Source: Amblyomma americanum
Lineage: Eukaryota > Arthropoda > Arachnida > Ixodida > Ixodidae
Direction: 5' to 3'
DNA length: 64,000 nt
NCBI RefSeq assembly: GCF_052857255.1
Contig: NW_027526672.1
Location: 93,523 to 157,522, forward strand
Part shown: piece after piece, positions 21,164 through 34,000 of the stretch
Layout of the letters: every line of letters begins with the position of its first letter
Numbering within the stretch: position 1 is the first letter of the stretch
Made by a program: the position numbers and the translations under genes
Notes under the pieces: generated by a model
The model's database searches: none
Told to the model about the DNA's origin: nothing
What the model saw: only the letters and a program-made list of their open reading frames with translations

Positions 21164-24100
21164 TCGTTGTATTAAGCAAGAATACATGCTTTTCGCGCAG
21201 TTATAAGAGAAAAAGTTTTGACGAATATCACGTGGATACTTGTAAAACCGATGTGTTCAGATTTAGCTCGTTTCGGTCAAAAACAGCTTGTTTCGTTGTA
21301 TTAAGCATGAATACATGCTTTTCGCGCAGTTAAAAGAGAAAAAGTTTTGACGAGTATCACGTGGAACACTTGTAATACCGATGTGTTGTGATTTAGCTCG
21401 TTTCGGTCTAAAACAGCTTGTTTCGCTGTATTAAGCAAGAATACATGCTTTTCGCGCAGTTATAAGAGAAAAAGTTTTGACGAGTATCACGTGGAACACT
21501 TGTAATACCGATGTGTTGTGATTTACCTCGTTTCGGTCTAAAACAACTTGATTCGCTGTATTAAGCAAGAATACATGCTTTTCGCGCAGTTATAAAAGAA
21601 AAAGTTTTGACGCCTATCAGAGGAACACTTGTAAAACCGATGTGTTGTGATTTAGCTCATTTCGGTCTAAAACAGCTTGTTTCGCTGTATTAAGCAAGAA
21701 TACATGCTTTTCGCGCAGTTATAAGAGAAAAAGTTTTGACGAGTATCACGTGGATACTTGTAAAACCGATGTGTTCAGATTTAGCTCGTTTCGGTCTAAA
21801 ACAGCTTGTTTCGTTGTATTAAGCAAGAATACATGCTTTTCGCGCAGTTATAAGAGAAAAAGTTTTGACGCGTATTAGAGAGACACTTGTAAAACCGATG
21901 TGTTGTGATTTAGCTCGTTTCGGTCTAAAACAGCTTGTTTCGTTGTATTAAGCAAGAATACATGCTTTTCGCGCAGTTATAAGAGAAAAAGTTTTGACGA
22001 GTATCACGTGGATACTTGTAAAACCGATGTGTTCAGATTTAGCTCGTTTCGGTCTAAAACAGCTTGTTTCGTTGTATTAAGCACGAATACATGCTTTTCG
22101 CGCAGTTAAAAGAGAAAAAGTTTTGACGAGTATCACGTGGAACACTTGTAATACCGGTGTGTTGTGATTTAGCTCGATTCGGTCTAAAACAGCTTGTTTC
22201 GCTGTATTAAGCAAGAATACATGCTTTTCGCGCCGTTATAAGAGAAAAAGTTTTGACGCGTATCAGAGGAACACTTGTAAAACCGATGTGTTGTGATTTA
22301 GCTCATTTCGGTCTAAAACAGCTTGTTTCGCTGTATTAAGCAAGAATACAAGCTTTTCGCGCAGTTATAAGAGAAAAAGTTTTGACGCCTATCAGAGGAA
22401 CACTTGTAAAACCGATGTGTTGTGATTTAGCTCGTTTCGGTCTAAAACAGCTTGTTTCGCTGTATTAAGCAAGAATACATGCTTTTCGCGCAGTTATAAG
22501 AGAAAAAGTTTTGACGCGTATCAGAGGAACACTTGTAAAACCGATGTGTTGTGATTTAGCTCGTTTCGGTCTAAAACAACTTGTTTGGCTGTATTAAGCA
22601 AGAATACATGCTTTTCGCGCAGTTATAAGAGAAAAAGTTTTGACGCGTATCAGAGGAACACTTGTAAAACCGATGTGTTCAGATTTAGCTCGTTTCGGTC
22701 TAAAACAGCTTGTTTCGTTGTATTAAGCACGAATACATGCTTTACGCGCAGATATAGAAGAAAAAGCTTTGCGTATCAGACACACTTGTAAAACCGATGT
22801 GTTGTGATTTAGCTCGTTTCGGTCTAAAACAGCTTGTGTCGTTGAATTAAGCAAGAATACATGCTTTTCGCGCAGTTATAAGAGAAAAAGTTTTGACGCG
22901 TATTAGAGAGACACTTGTAAAACCGATGTGTTGTGATTTAGCTCGTTTCGGTCTAAAACAGCTTGTTTCGTTGTATTAAGCAAGAATACATGCTTTTCGC
23001 GCAGTTATAAGAGAAAAAGTTTTGACGAGTATCACGTGGATACTTGCAAAACCGATGTGTTCAGATTTAGCTCGTTTCGGTCTAAAACAGCTTGTTTCGT
23101 TGTATTAAGCACGAATACATGCTTTTCGCGCAGTTATAAGAAAAAAAGTTTTGACGAGTATCACGTGGAACACTTGTAATACCGATGTGTTGTGATTTAG
23201 CTCGTTTCGGTCTAAAACAGCTTGTTTCGCTGTATTAAGCAAGAATACATGCTTTTCGCACAGTTATAAGAGAAAAAGTTTTGACGCGTATCAGAGGAAC
23301 ACTTGTAAAACCGATGTGTTGTGATTTAGCTCGTTTCGGTCTAAAACAGCTTGTTTCGCTGTATTAAGCAAGAATACATGCTTTTCGCGCAGTTATAAGA
23401 GAAAAAGTTTTGACGCGTATCAGAGGAACACTTGTAAAACAGATGTGTTGTGATTTAGCTCGTTTCGGTCTAAAACAGCTTGTTTCGTTGTATTAAGCAA
23501 GAATACATGCTTTTCGCGCAGTTATAAGAGAAAAAGTTTTGACGAATATCACGTGGATACTTGTAAAACCGATGTGTTCAGATTTAGCTCGTTTCGGTCA
23601 AAAACAGCTTGTTTCGTTGTATTAAGCATGAATACATGCTTTTCGCGCAGTTAAAAGAGAAAAAGTTTTGACGAGTATCACGTGGAACACTTGTAATACC
23701 GATGTGTTGTGATTTAGCTCGTTTCGGTCTAAAACAGCTTGTTTCGCTGTATTAAGCAAGAATACATGCTTTTCGCGCAGTTATAAGAGAAAAAGTTTTG
23801 ACGAGTATCACGTGGAACACTTGTAATACCGATGTGTTGTGATTTAGCTCGTTTCGGTCTAAAACAGCTTGTTTCGTTGTATTAAGCAAGAATACATGCT
23901 TTTCGCGCAGTTATAAGAGAAAAAGTTTTGACGAATATCACGTGGATACTTGTAAAACCGATGTGTTCAGATTTAGCTCGTTTCGGTCAAAAACAGCTTG
24001 TTTCGTTGTATTAAGCATGAATACATGCTTTTCGCGCAGTTAAAAGAGAAAAAGTTTTGACGAGTATCACGTGGAACACTTGTAATACCGATGTGTTGTG

Positions 24101-25342
24101 ATTTAGCTCGTTTCGGTCTAAAACAGCTTGTTTCGCTGTATTAAGCAAGAATACATGCTTTTCGCGCAGTTATAAGAGAAAAAGTTTTGACGAGTATCAC
24201 GTGGAACACTTTTAATACCGATGTGTTGTGATTTACCTCGTTTCGGTCTAAAACAACTTGATTCGCTGTATTAAGCAAGAATACATGCTTTTCGCGCAGT
24301 TATAAAAGAAAAAGTTTTGACGCGTATCAGAGGAACACTTGTAAAACCGATGTGTTGTGATTTAGCTCATTTCGGTCTAAAACAGCTTGTTTCGCTGTAT
24401 TAAGCAAGAATACATGCTTTTCGCGCAGTTATAAGAGAAAAAGTTTTGACGAGTATCACGTGGATACTTGTAAAACCGATGTGTTCAGATTTAGCTCGTT
24501 TCGGTCTAAAACAGCTTGTTTCGTTGTATTAAGCAAGAATACATGCTTTTCGCGCAGTTATAAGAGAAAAAGTTTTGACGCGTATTAGAGAGACACTTGT
24601 AAAACCGATGTGTTGTGATTTAGCTCGTTTCGGTCTAAAACAGCTTGTTTCGTTGTATTAAGCAAGAATACATGCTTTTCGCGCAGTTATAAGAGAAAAA
24701 GTTTTGACGAGTATCACGTGGATACTTGTAAAACCGATGTGTTCAGATTTAGCTCGTTTCGGTCTAAAACAGCTTGTTTCGTTGTATTAAGCACGAATAC
24801 ATGCTTTTCGCGCAGTTAAAAGAGAAAAAGTTTTGACGAGTATCACGTGGAACACTTGTAATACCGGTGTGTTGTGATTTAGCTCGATTCGGTCTAAAAC
24901 AGCTTGTTTCGCTGTATTAAGCAAGAATACATGCTTTTCGCGCCGTTATAAGAGAAAAAGTTTTGACGCGTATCAGAGGAACACTTGTAAAACCGATGTG
25001 TTGTGATTTAGCTCATTTCGGTCTAAAACAGCTTGTTTCGCTGTATTAAGCAAGAATACAAGCTTTTCGCGCAGTTATAAGAGAAAAAGTTTTGACGCCT
25101 ATCAGAGGAACACTTGTACAACCGATGTGTTGTGATTTAGCTCGTTTCGGTCTAAAACAGCTTGTTTCGCTGTATTAAGCAAGAATACATGCTTTTCGCG
25201 CAGTTATAAGAGAAAAAGTTTTGACGCGTATCAGAGGAACACTTGTAAAACCGATGTGTTGTGATTTAGCTCGTTTCGGTCTAAAACAACTTGTTTGGCT
25301 GTATTAAGCAAGAATACATGCTTTTCGCGCAGTTATAAGAGA
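21102..25342 (+). repeat. 97-mer-spaced block, copy 2
   Basis: Copy of 8,600-12,840 at an offset of 12,502 bp, including the doubled A-C-C trimer (GAATATC at 23,544 and 23,933). Private changes include CTTGCAAAACC at about 23,045 and CTTGTACAACC at about 25,117. The class D-Q monomer with GTTTGGCTG stands at 22,585 and 25,295, 2,710 bp apart (21 monomers). Confidence 0.88.
23442..24219 (+). repeat. Second instance of the doubled 389-bp trimer
   Basis: GAATATC at 23,544 and 23,933, 389 bp apart, with the AAGCATG hairpin variant at 23,624 and 24,013. It lies at the position expected from the 12,502-bp copy, so the trimer doubled once and was then carried along by the larger duplication. Confidence 0.9.
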
Positions 25343-28300
25343 AAAAGTTTTGACGCGTATCAGAGGAACACTTGTAAAACCGATGTGTTCAGATTTAGCT
25401 CGTTTCGGTCTAAAACAGCTTGTTTCGTTGTATTAAGCACGAATACATGCTTTACGCGCAGATATAGAAGAAAAAGCTTTGCGTATCAGACACACTTGTA
25501 AAACCGATGTGTTGTGATTTAGCTCGTCTCGGTCTAAAACAGCTTGTGTCGTTGAATTAAGCAAGAATACATGCTTTTCGCGCAGTTATAAGAGAAAAAG
25601 TTTTGACGCGTATTAGAGAGACACTTGTAAAACCGATGTGTTGTGATTTAGCTCGTTTCGGTCTAAAACAGCTTGTTTCGTTGTATTAAGCAAGAATACA
25701 TGCTTTTCGCGCAGTTATAAGAGAAAAAGTTTTGACGAGTATCACGTGGATACTTGTAAAACCGATGTGTTCAGATTTAGCTCGTTTCGGTCTAAAACAG
25801 CTTGTTTCGTTGTATTAAGCACGAATACATGCTTTTCGCGCAGTTATAAGAAAAAAAGTTTTGACGAGTATCACGTGGAACACTTGTAATACCGATGTGT
25901 TGTGATTTAGCTCGTTTCGGTCTAAAACAGCTTGTTTCGCTGTATTAAGCAAGAATACATGCTTTTCGCACAGTTATAAGAGAAAAAGTTTTGACGCGTA
26001 TCAGAGGAACACTTGTAAAACCGATGTGTTGTGATTTAGCTCGTTTCGGTCTAAAACAGCTTGTTTCGCTGTATTAAGCAAGAATACATGCTTTTCGCGC
26101 AGTTATAAGAGAAAAAGTTTTGACGCGTATCAGAGGAACACTTGTAAAACCGATGTGTTGTGATTTAGCTCGTTTCGGTCTAAAACAGCTTGTTTCGTTG
26201 TATTAAGCAAGAATACATGCTTTTCGCGCAGTTATAAGAGAAAACGTTTTGACGAATATCACGTGGATACTTGTAAAACCGATGTGTTCAGATTTAGCTC
26301 GTTTCGGTCAAAAACAGCTTGTTTCGTTGTATTAAGCATGAATACATGCTTTTCGCGCAGTTAAAAGAGAAAAAGTTTTGACGAGTATCACGTGGAACAC
26401 TTGTAATACCGATGTGTTGTGATTTAGCTCGTTTCGGTCTAAAACAGCTTGTTTCGCTGTATTAAGCAAGAATACATGCTTTTCGCGCAGTTATAAGAGA
26501 AAAAGTTTTGACGAGTATCACGTGGAACACTTGTAATACCGATGTGTTGTGATTTAGCTCGTTTCGGTCTAAAACAACTTTATTCGCTGTATTAAGCAAG
26601 AATACATGCTTTTCGAGCAGTTATAAAAGAAAACGTTTTGACGCGTATCAGAGGAACACTTGTAAAACCGATGTGTTGTGATTTAGCTCATTTCGGTCTA
26701 AAACAGCTTGTTTCGCTGTATTAAGCAAGAATACATGCTTTTCGCGCAGTTATAAGAGAAAAAGTTTTGACGAGTATCACGTGGATACTTGTAAAACCGA
26801 TGTGTTCAGATTTAGCTCGTTTCGGTCTAAAACAGCTTGTTTCGTTGTATTAAGCAAGAATACATGCTTTTCGCGCAGTTATAGGAGAAAAAGTTTTGAC
26901 GCGTATTAGAGAGACACTTGTAAAACCGATGTGTTGTGATTTAGCTCGTTTCGGTCTAAAACAGCTTGTTTCGTTGTATTAAGCAAGAATTCATGCTTTT
27001 CGCGCAGTTATAAGAGAAAAAGTTTTGACGAGTATCACGTGGATACTTGTAAAACCGATGTGTTCAGATTTAGCTCGTTTCGGTCTAAAACAGCTTGTTT
27101 CGTTGTATTAAGCACGAATACATGCTTTTCGCGCAGTTAAAAGAGAAAAAGTTTTGGCGAGTATCACGTGGAACACTTGTAATACCGATGTGTTGTGATT
27201 TAGCTCGATTCGGTCTAAAACAGCTTGTTTCGCTGTATTAAGCAAGAATACATGCTTTTCGCGCCGTTATAAGAGAAAAAGTTTTGACGCGTATCAGAGG
27301 AACACTTGTAAAACCGATGTGTTGTGATTTAGCTCGTTTCGGTCTAAAACAGCTTGTTTCGCTGTATTAAGCAAGAATACATGCTTTTCGCGCAGTTATA
27401 AGAGAAAAAGTTTTGACGCGTATCAGAGGAACACTTGTAAAACCGATGTGTTGTGATTTAGCTCGTTTCGGTCTAAAACAGCTTGTTTCGCTGTATTAAG
27501 CAAGAATACATGCTTTTCGCGCAGTTATAGGAGAAAAAGTTTTGACGCGTATCAGAGGAACACTTGTAAAACCGATGTGTTCAGATTTAGCTCGTTTCGG
27601 TCTAAAACAGCTTGTTTCGTTGTATTAAGCACGAATACATGCTTTACGCGCAGTTATAGAAGAAAAAGTTTTGACGCGTATCAGAGACACTTGTAAAACC
27701 GATGTGTTGTGATTTAGCTCGTTTCGGTCTAAAACAGCTTGTTTCGTTGTATTAAGCAAGAATACATGCTTTTCGCGCAGTTATAGAAGAAAAAGTTTTG
27801 ACGCCTATTAGAGAGACACTTGTAAAACCGATGTGTTATGATTTAGCTCATTTCGGTCTAAAACAGCTTGTTTCGTTGTATTAAGCAAGAATACATGCTT
27901 TTCGCGCAGTTATAAGAGAAAAAGTTTTGACGCGTGTCACAGGGACACTTGTAAAACCGATGTGTTGTGATTTAGCTCGTTTCGGTCTAAAACAGCTTGT
28001 TTCGTTGTATTATGCAAGAATACATGCTTTTCGCGCAGTTATAAGAGAAAAAGTTTTGACGAGTATCACGTGGATACTTGTAAAACCGAAGTGTTCAGAT
28101 TTAGCTCGTTTCGGTCTAAAACAGCTTGTTTCGTTGTATTAAGCACGAATACATGCTTTTCGCGCAGTTATAAGAGAAAACGTTTTGACGAGTATCACGT
28201 GGAACACTTGTAATACCGATGTGTTGTGATTTAGCTCGTTTCGGTCTAAAACAGCTTGTTTGGCTGTATTAAGCAAGAATACATGCTTTTCGCGCAGTTA

Positions 28301-28350
28301 TAAGAGAAAAAGTTTTGACGCGTATCAGAGGAACACTTGTAAAACCGATG
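25230..28350 (+). repeat. Family 2/3 transition block (copy at 39.5-42.7 kb)
   Basis: About 3.1 kb recurs near 39,540-42,660 at an offset of 14,312-14,313 bp. Anchors: AGCTTTGCG 25,475/39,788; CGCACAG 25,968/40,280; ATAGGAG 26,881/41,194; start of the class H frame 27,927/42,240. It joins family 2 monomers (class F, AACAACTTG, GAATATC) to the first class H monomers of family 3. New variants begin here: GTTTTGGCGAG, CTTTTCGAGCAG, ACGCCTATTAGAGAG with GTTATGATTTAGCTCAT. Confidence 0.88.
27864..27992 (+). repeat. Example monomer, class H (129 bp)
   Basis: Class H has ACGCGTGTCACAGGGACAC. It is confined to the third and fourth families: near 27.93, 28.45, 29.10, 31.15, 31.67, 32.32, 36.06, 36.57, 37.22, 42.25, 44.57, 45.09, 45.73, 50.63, 56.69 and 60.95 kb. 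The next monomer in the 27.9, 31.2, 36.1, 42.2 and 44.6 kb copies has TATTATGCAAG in place of TATTAAGCAAG, which removes the usual stop codon and creates a repeated 71-residue reading frame. Confidence 0.93.
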
Positions 28351-28509
28351 AGTTGTGATTTAGCTCATTTCGGTCTAAAACAGCTTGTTTCGTTGTATTA
28401 AGCAAGAATACATGCTTTTCGCGCTGTTATAAGAGAAAACGTTTTGACGCGTGTCACAGGGACACTTGTAAAACCGATGTGTTGAGATTTAGCTCGTTTC
28501 GGTCTAAAA

Positions 28510-28637
28510 CAGCTTGTTTCGTTGTATTAAGCACGAATACATGCTTTTCGCGCAGTTATAAGAGAAAAGGTTCTGACGAGTATCACGTGGAACACGTAAT
28601 ACCGATGTGTTGTGATTTGGCTCGTTTCGGTCTAAAA
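28510..28637 (+). repeat. Example monomer, class I (128 bp)
   Basis: Class I has AAAAGGTTCTGACGAG and GGAACACGTAATACC, a class C relative that lost two bases. It is present once per unit at about 28.57, 31.79, 36.69 and 45.21 kb, each time followed by GATTTGGCTCG. A fifth copy of the segment at 30.76 kb lacks that GATTTGG flank and looks like a conversion patch (see findings). Confidence 0.92.
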
Positions 28638-29024
28638 CAGCTTGTTTCGTTGTATTAAGCAAGAATACATGCTTTTCGCGCAGTTATAAGAGAAAAAGTT
28701 TTGACGCGTATCAGAGAAACACTTGTAAAACCGATGTGTTCACATTTATCTCTTTTCGGACTAAAACAGCTTGTTTCGTTGTATTAAGCACGAATACATG
28801 CTTTTCGCGCAGTTATAAGGGAAAAAGTTTTGACGCGTATCACATGGACACTTGGAAAACCGATGTGTTCAGATTTAGCTCGTTTTGGTCTAAAACAGCT
28901 TGTTTCGTTGTATTAAGCACGAATACATGCTTTTCGCGCAGTTATAAGAGAAAACGTTTAGACGCGTATCAGAGGAACAATTGTAAAACCGATGTGTTGT
29001 GATTTAGCTCGTTTCGGTCTAAAA

Positions 29025-29413
29025 CAGCTTGTTTCGCTGTATTAAGCAGAAATACATGCTTTTCGCGAAGTGATAAGAGAAAAAGCTTTAAAGGCGTGTC
29101 ACAGGGACACTTGTAAAACCGATGTGTTCAGATTTACCTCGTTTCGGTCTAAAACAGCTTGTTTCGTTGGACTAAGCACGAATACATGCTTTTCGCGCAG
29201 CTATAAGAGAAAAAAGAGTTGACGCGTATCAGAGGAACACTTGTAAAACCGATGTGTTGTGATTTAGCTCGTTTCGGTCTAAAACAGCTTCTTTCGCTGT
29301 ATTAAGCAAGAATACATGATTTTCGCGCAGTTATAAGAGAAAAAAATTTGACGCGTGTCAGAGGAACACTTGTAAAACCGATGTGTTGTGATTTAGCTCG
29401 TTTTGGTCTAAAA
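29025..29413 (+). repeat. Most diverged monomer trio
   Basis: Three consecutive monomers, 130, 130 and 129 bp. The first has AAGCAGAAATAC, CGCGAAGTGATAAG and CTTTAAAGGCG; the second GTTGGACTAAGC, CAGCTATAAG and AAAAAAGAGTTGAC; the third AGCTTCTTTCG, CATGATTTTCGC and AAAAAAATTTGACGCGTG. The trio recurs at about 32.25, 37.15 and 45.67 kb, with related altered copies at about 50.57, 56.63 and 60.88 kb (there with AAAACTTTAAAGG or AAAGCTTTAAAGG). It may be the oldest surviving variant set in this window. Confidence 0.9.
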
Positions 29414-31075
29414 CAGCTTGTTTCGCTGTATTAAGCAAGAATACATGCTTTTCGCGCAGTTATAAGAGAAAAAGTTTTGACGCGTATTAGAGAGACACTT
29501 GTAAAACCGATGTGTTGTGATTTAGCTCTTTTCGGTCTAAAACAGCTTGTTTCGTTGTATTAAGCAAGAATACATGCTTTTCGCGCAGTTATAAGAGAAA
29601 AAGTTTTGACGAGTATCACGTGGATACTTGTAAAACCGATGTGTTCATATTTAGCTTGTTTCGGTCTAAAACAGCTTGTTTCGTTGTATTAAGCACGAAT
29701 ACATGCTTTTCGCGCAGTTATAAGAGAAAAAGTTTTGACGAGTATCACGTGGAACACTTGTAATACCGATGTGTTGTGATTTAGCTCGTTTCGGTCTAAA
29801 ACAGCTTGATTCGCTGTATTAAGCAAGAATACATGCTTTTCGCGCAGTTAAAAAAGAAAAAGTTTTGACGCGTATCAGAGGAACACTTGTAAAACCGATG
29901 TGTTGTGATTTAGCTCATTTCGGTCTAAAACAGCTTGTTTCGCTGTATTAAGCAAGAATACATGCTTTTCGCGCAGGTATAAGAGAAAAAGTTTTGACGA
30001 GTATCACGTGGATACTTGTAAAACCGATGTGTTCAGATTTAGCTCGTTTCGGTCTAAAACAGCTTGTTTCGTTGTATTAAGCAAGAATACATGCTTTTCG
30101 CGCAGTTATAAGAGAAAAAGTTTTGACGCGTATTAGAGAGACACTTGTAAAACCGATTTGTTGTGATTTAGCTCGTTTCGGTCTAAAACAGCTTGTTTCG
30201 TTGTATTAAGCAAGAATACATGCTTTTCGCGCAGTTATAAGAGAAAAAGTTTTGACGAGTATCACGTGGATACTTGTAAAACCGATGTGTTCAGATTTAG
30301 CTCGTTTCGGTCAAAAACAGCTTGTTTCGTTGTATTAAGCACGAATACATGCTTTTCGCGCAGTTAAAAGAGAAAAAGTTTTGACGAGTATCACGTGGAA
30401 CACTTGTAATACCGATGTGTTGTGATTTAGCTCGTTTCGGTCTAAAACAGCTTGTTTCGCTGTATTAAGCAAGAATACATGCTTTTCGCGCCGTTATAAG
30501 AGAGAAAGTTTTGACGCGTATCAGAGGAACACTTGTAAACCGATGTGTTGTGATTTAGCTCATTTCGGTCTAAAACAGCTTGTTTCGCTGTATTAAGCAA
30601 GAATACATGCTTTTCGCGCAGTTATAAGAGAAAAAGTTTTGACGCGTATCAGAGGAACACTTGTAAAACCGATGTGTTGTGATTTAGCTCGTTTCGGTCT
30701 AAAACAGCCTGTTTCGCTGTATTAAGCAAGAATACATGCTTTTCGCGCAGTTATAAGAGAAAAGGTTCTGACGAGTATCACGTGGAACACGTAATACCGA
30801 TGTGTTGTGATTTAGCTCGTTTCGGTCTAAAACAACTTGTTTCGCTGTATTAAGCAAGAATACATGCTTTTCGCGCAGTTATAAGAGAAAAAGTTTTGAC
30901 GCGTATCAGAGGAACACTTGTAAAACCGATGTGTTCAGATTTAGCTCGTTTCGGTCTAAAACAGCTTGTTTCGTTGTATTAAGCACGAATACATGCTTTT
31001 CGCGCCGTTATAAGAGAGAAAGTTTTGACGCGTATCAGAGGAACACTTGTAAACCGATGTGTTGTGATTTAGCTC

Positions 31076-34000
31076 ATTTCGGTCTAAAACAGCTTGTTTC
31101 GTTGTATTAAGCAAGAATACATGCTTTTCGCGCAGTTATAAGAGAAAAAGTTTTGACGCGTGTCACAGGGACACTTGTAAAACCGATGTGTTGTGATTTA
31201 GCTCGTTTCGGTCTAAAACAGCTTGTTTCGTTGTATTATGCAAGAATACATGCTTTTCGCGCAGTTATAAGAGAAAAAGTTTTGACGAGTATCACGTGGA
31301 TACTTGTAAAACCGAAGTGTTCAGATTTAGCTCGTTTTGGTCTAAAACAGCTTGTTTCGTTGTATTAAGCACGAATACATGCTTTTCGCGCCGTTATAAG
31401 AGAAAACGTTTTGACGAGTATCACGTGGAACACTTGTAATACCGATGTGTTGTGATTTAGCTCGTTTCGGTCTAAAACAGCTTGTTTGGCTGTATTAGGC
31501 AAGAATACATGCTTTTCGCGCAGTTATAAGAGAAAAAGTTTTGACGCGTATCAGAGGAACACTTGTAAAACCGATGAGTTGTGATTTAGCTCATTTCGGT
31601 CTAAAACAGCTTGTTTCGTTGTATTAAGCAAGAATACATGCTTTTCGCGCAGTTATAAGAGAAAACGTTTTGACGCGTGTCACAGGGACACTTGTAAAAC
31701 CGATGTGTTGAGATTTAGCTCGTTTCGGTCTAAAACAGCTTGTTTCGTTGTATTAAGCACGAATACATGCTTTTCGCGCAGTTATAAGAGAAAAGGTTCT
31801 GACGAGTATCACGTGGAACACGTAATACCGATGTGTTGTGATTTGGCTCGTTTCGGTCTAAAACAGCTTGTTTCGTTGTATTAAGCAAGAATACATGCTT
31901 TTCGCGCAGTTATAAGAGAAAAAGTTTTGACGCGTATCAGAGAAACACTTGTAAAACCGATGTGTTCAGATTTATCTCTTTTCGGACTAAAACAGCTTGT
32001 TTCGTTGTATTAAGCACGAATACATGCTTTTCGCGCAGTTATAAGGGAAAAAGTTTTGACGCGTATCACATGGACACTTGGAAAACCGATGTGTTCAGAT
32101 TTAGCTCGTTTTGGTCTAAAACAGCTTGTTTCGTTGTATTAAGCACGAATACATGCTTTTCGCGCAGTTATAAGAGAAAACGTTTAGACGCGTATCAGAG
32201 GAACAATTGTAAAACCGATGTGTTGTGATTTAGCTCGTTTCGGTCTAAAACAGCTTGTTTCGCTGTATTAAGCAGAAATACATGCTTTTCGCGAAGTGAT
32301 AAGAGAAAAAGCTTTAAAGGCGTGTCACAGGGACACTTGTAAAACCGATGTGTTCAGATTTACCTCGTTTCGGTCTAAAACAGCTTGTTTCGTTGGACTA
32401 AGCACGAATACATGCTTTTCGCGCAGCTATAAGAGAAAAAAGAGTTGACGCGTATCAGAGGAACACTTGTAAAACCGATGTGTTGTGATTTAGCTCGTTT
32501 CGGTCTAAAACAGCTTCTTTCGCTGTATTAAGCAAGAATACATGATTTTCGCGCAGTTATAAGAGAAAAAAATTTGACGCGTGTCAGAGGAACACTTGTA
32601 AAACCGATGTGTTGTGATTTAGCTCGTTTTGGTCTAAAACAGCTTGTTTCGCTGTATTAAGCAAGAATACATGCTTTTCGCGCAGTTATAAGAGAAAAAG
32701 TTTTGACGCGTATTAGAGAGACACTTGTAAAACCGATGTGTTGTGATTTAGCTCTTTTCGGTCTAAAACAGCTTGTTTCGTTGTATTAAGCAAGAATACA
32801 TGCTTTTCGCGCAGTTATAAGAGAAAAAGTTTTGAAGAGTATCACGTGGATACTTGTAAAACCGATGTGTTCAGATTTAGCTTGTTTCGGTCTAAAACAG
32901 CTTGTTTCGTTGTATTAAGCACGAATACATGCTTTTCGCGCAGTTATAAGAGAAAAAGTTTTGACGAGTATCACGTGGAACACTTGTAATACCGATGTGT
33001 TGTGATTTAGCTCGTTTCGGTCTAAAACAGCTTGATTCGCTGTATTAAGCAAGAATACATGCTTTTCGCGCAGTTAAAAAAGAAAAAGTTTTGACGCGTA
33101 TCAGAGGAACACTTGTAAAACCGATGTGTTGTGATTTAGCTCATTTCGGTCTAAAACAGCTTGTTTCGCTGTATTAAGCAAGAATACATGCTTTTCGCGC
33201 AGTTATAAGAGAAAAAGTTTTGACGAGTATCACGTGGATACTTGTAAAACCGATGTGTTCAGATTTAGCTCGTTTCGGTCTAAAACAGCTTGTTTCGTTG
33301 TATTAAGCAAGAATACATGCTTTTCGCGCAGTTATAAGAGAAAAAGTTTTGACGCGTATTAGAGAGACACTTGTAAAACCGATTTGTTGTGATTTAGCTC
33401 GTTTCGGTCTAAAACAGCTTGTTTCGTTGTATTAAGCAAGAATACATGCTTTTCGCGCAGTTATAAGAGAAAAAGTTTTGACGAGTATCACGTGGATACT
33501 TGTAAAACCGATGTGTTCAGATTTAGCTCGTTTCGGTCAAAAACAGCTTGTTTCGTTGTATTAAGCACGAATACATGCTTTTCGCGCAGTTAAAAGAGAA
33601 AAAGTTTTGACGAGTATCACGTGGAACACTTGTAATACCGATGTGTTGTGATTTAGCTCGTTTCGGTCTAAAACAGCTTGTTTCGCTGTATTAAGCAAGA
33701 ATACATGCTTTTCGCGCCGTTATAAGAGAGAAAGTTTTGACGCGTATCAGAGGAACACTTGTAAACCGATGTGTTGTGATTTAGCTCATTTCGGTCTAAA
33801 ACAGCTTGTTTCGCTGTATTAAGCAAGAATACATGCTTTTCGCGCAGTTATAAGAGAAAAAGTTTTGACGCGTATCAGAGGAACACTTGTAAAACCGATG
33901 TGTTGTGATTTAGCTCGTTTCGGTCTAAAACAGCTTGTTTCGCTGTATTAAGCAAGAATACATGCTTTTCGCGCAGTTATAAGAGAAAAAGTTTTGACGC

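Larger units (their letters stand above)
27850..31075 (+). repeat. HOR family 3, 25-mer spacing, copy 1 (3,226 bp)
   Basis: Recurs at 31,076-34,301. Anchors: class H frame 27,927/31,153; CACACATTT-type or TTCAGATTTATCTC at 28,736/31,962; B at 29,481/32,707; GTAAACC 30,535/33,761. It contains the most diverged monomers of the window: GATAAGAGAAAAAGCTTTAAAGG at 29.06 kb, TTGGACTAAGC with AAAAAAGAGTTGAC at 29.17-29.22 kb, and AGCTTCTTTCG with CATGATTTTCGC and AAAAAAATTTGAC at 29.29-29.35 kb. At 30.76 kb a class I segment replaces the class G present in the other copies. Confidence 0.9.

Noticed and set aside
27927..29002. 71- and 88-residue frames of family 3, also at 31.2-32.2, 36.0-37.1, 42.2 and 44.6-45.6 kb
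   Set aside because: Read-through of indel-free monomers. The residues match the frames of neighbouring non-open monomers, and stops appear wherever a class C or P-type monomer intervenes.
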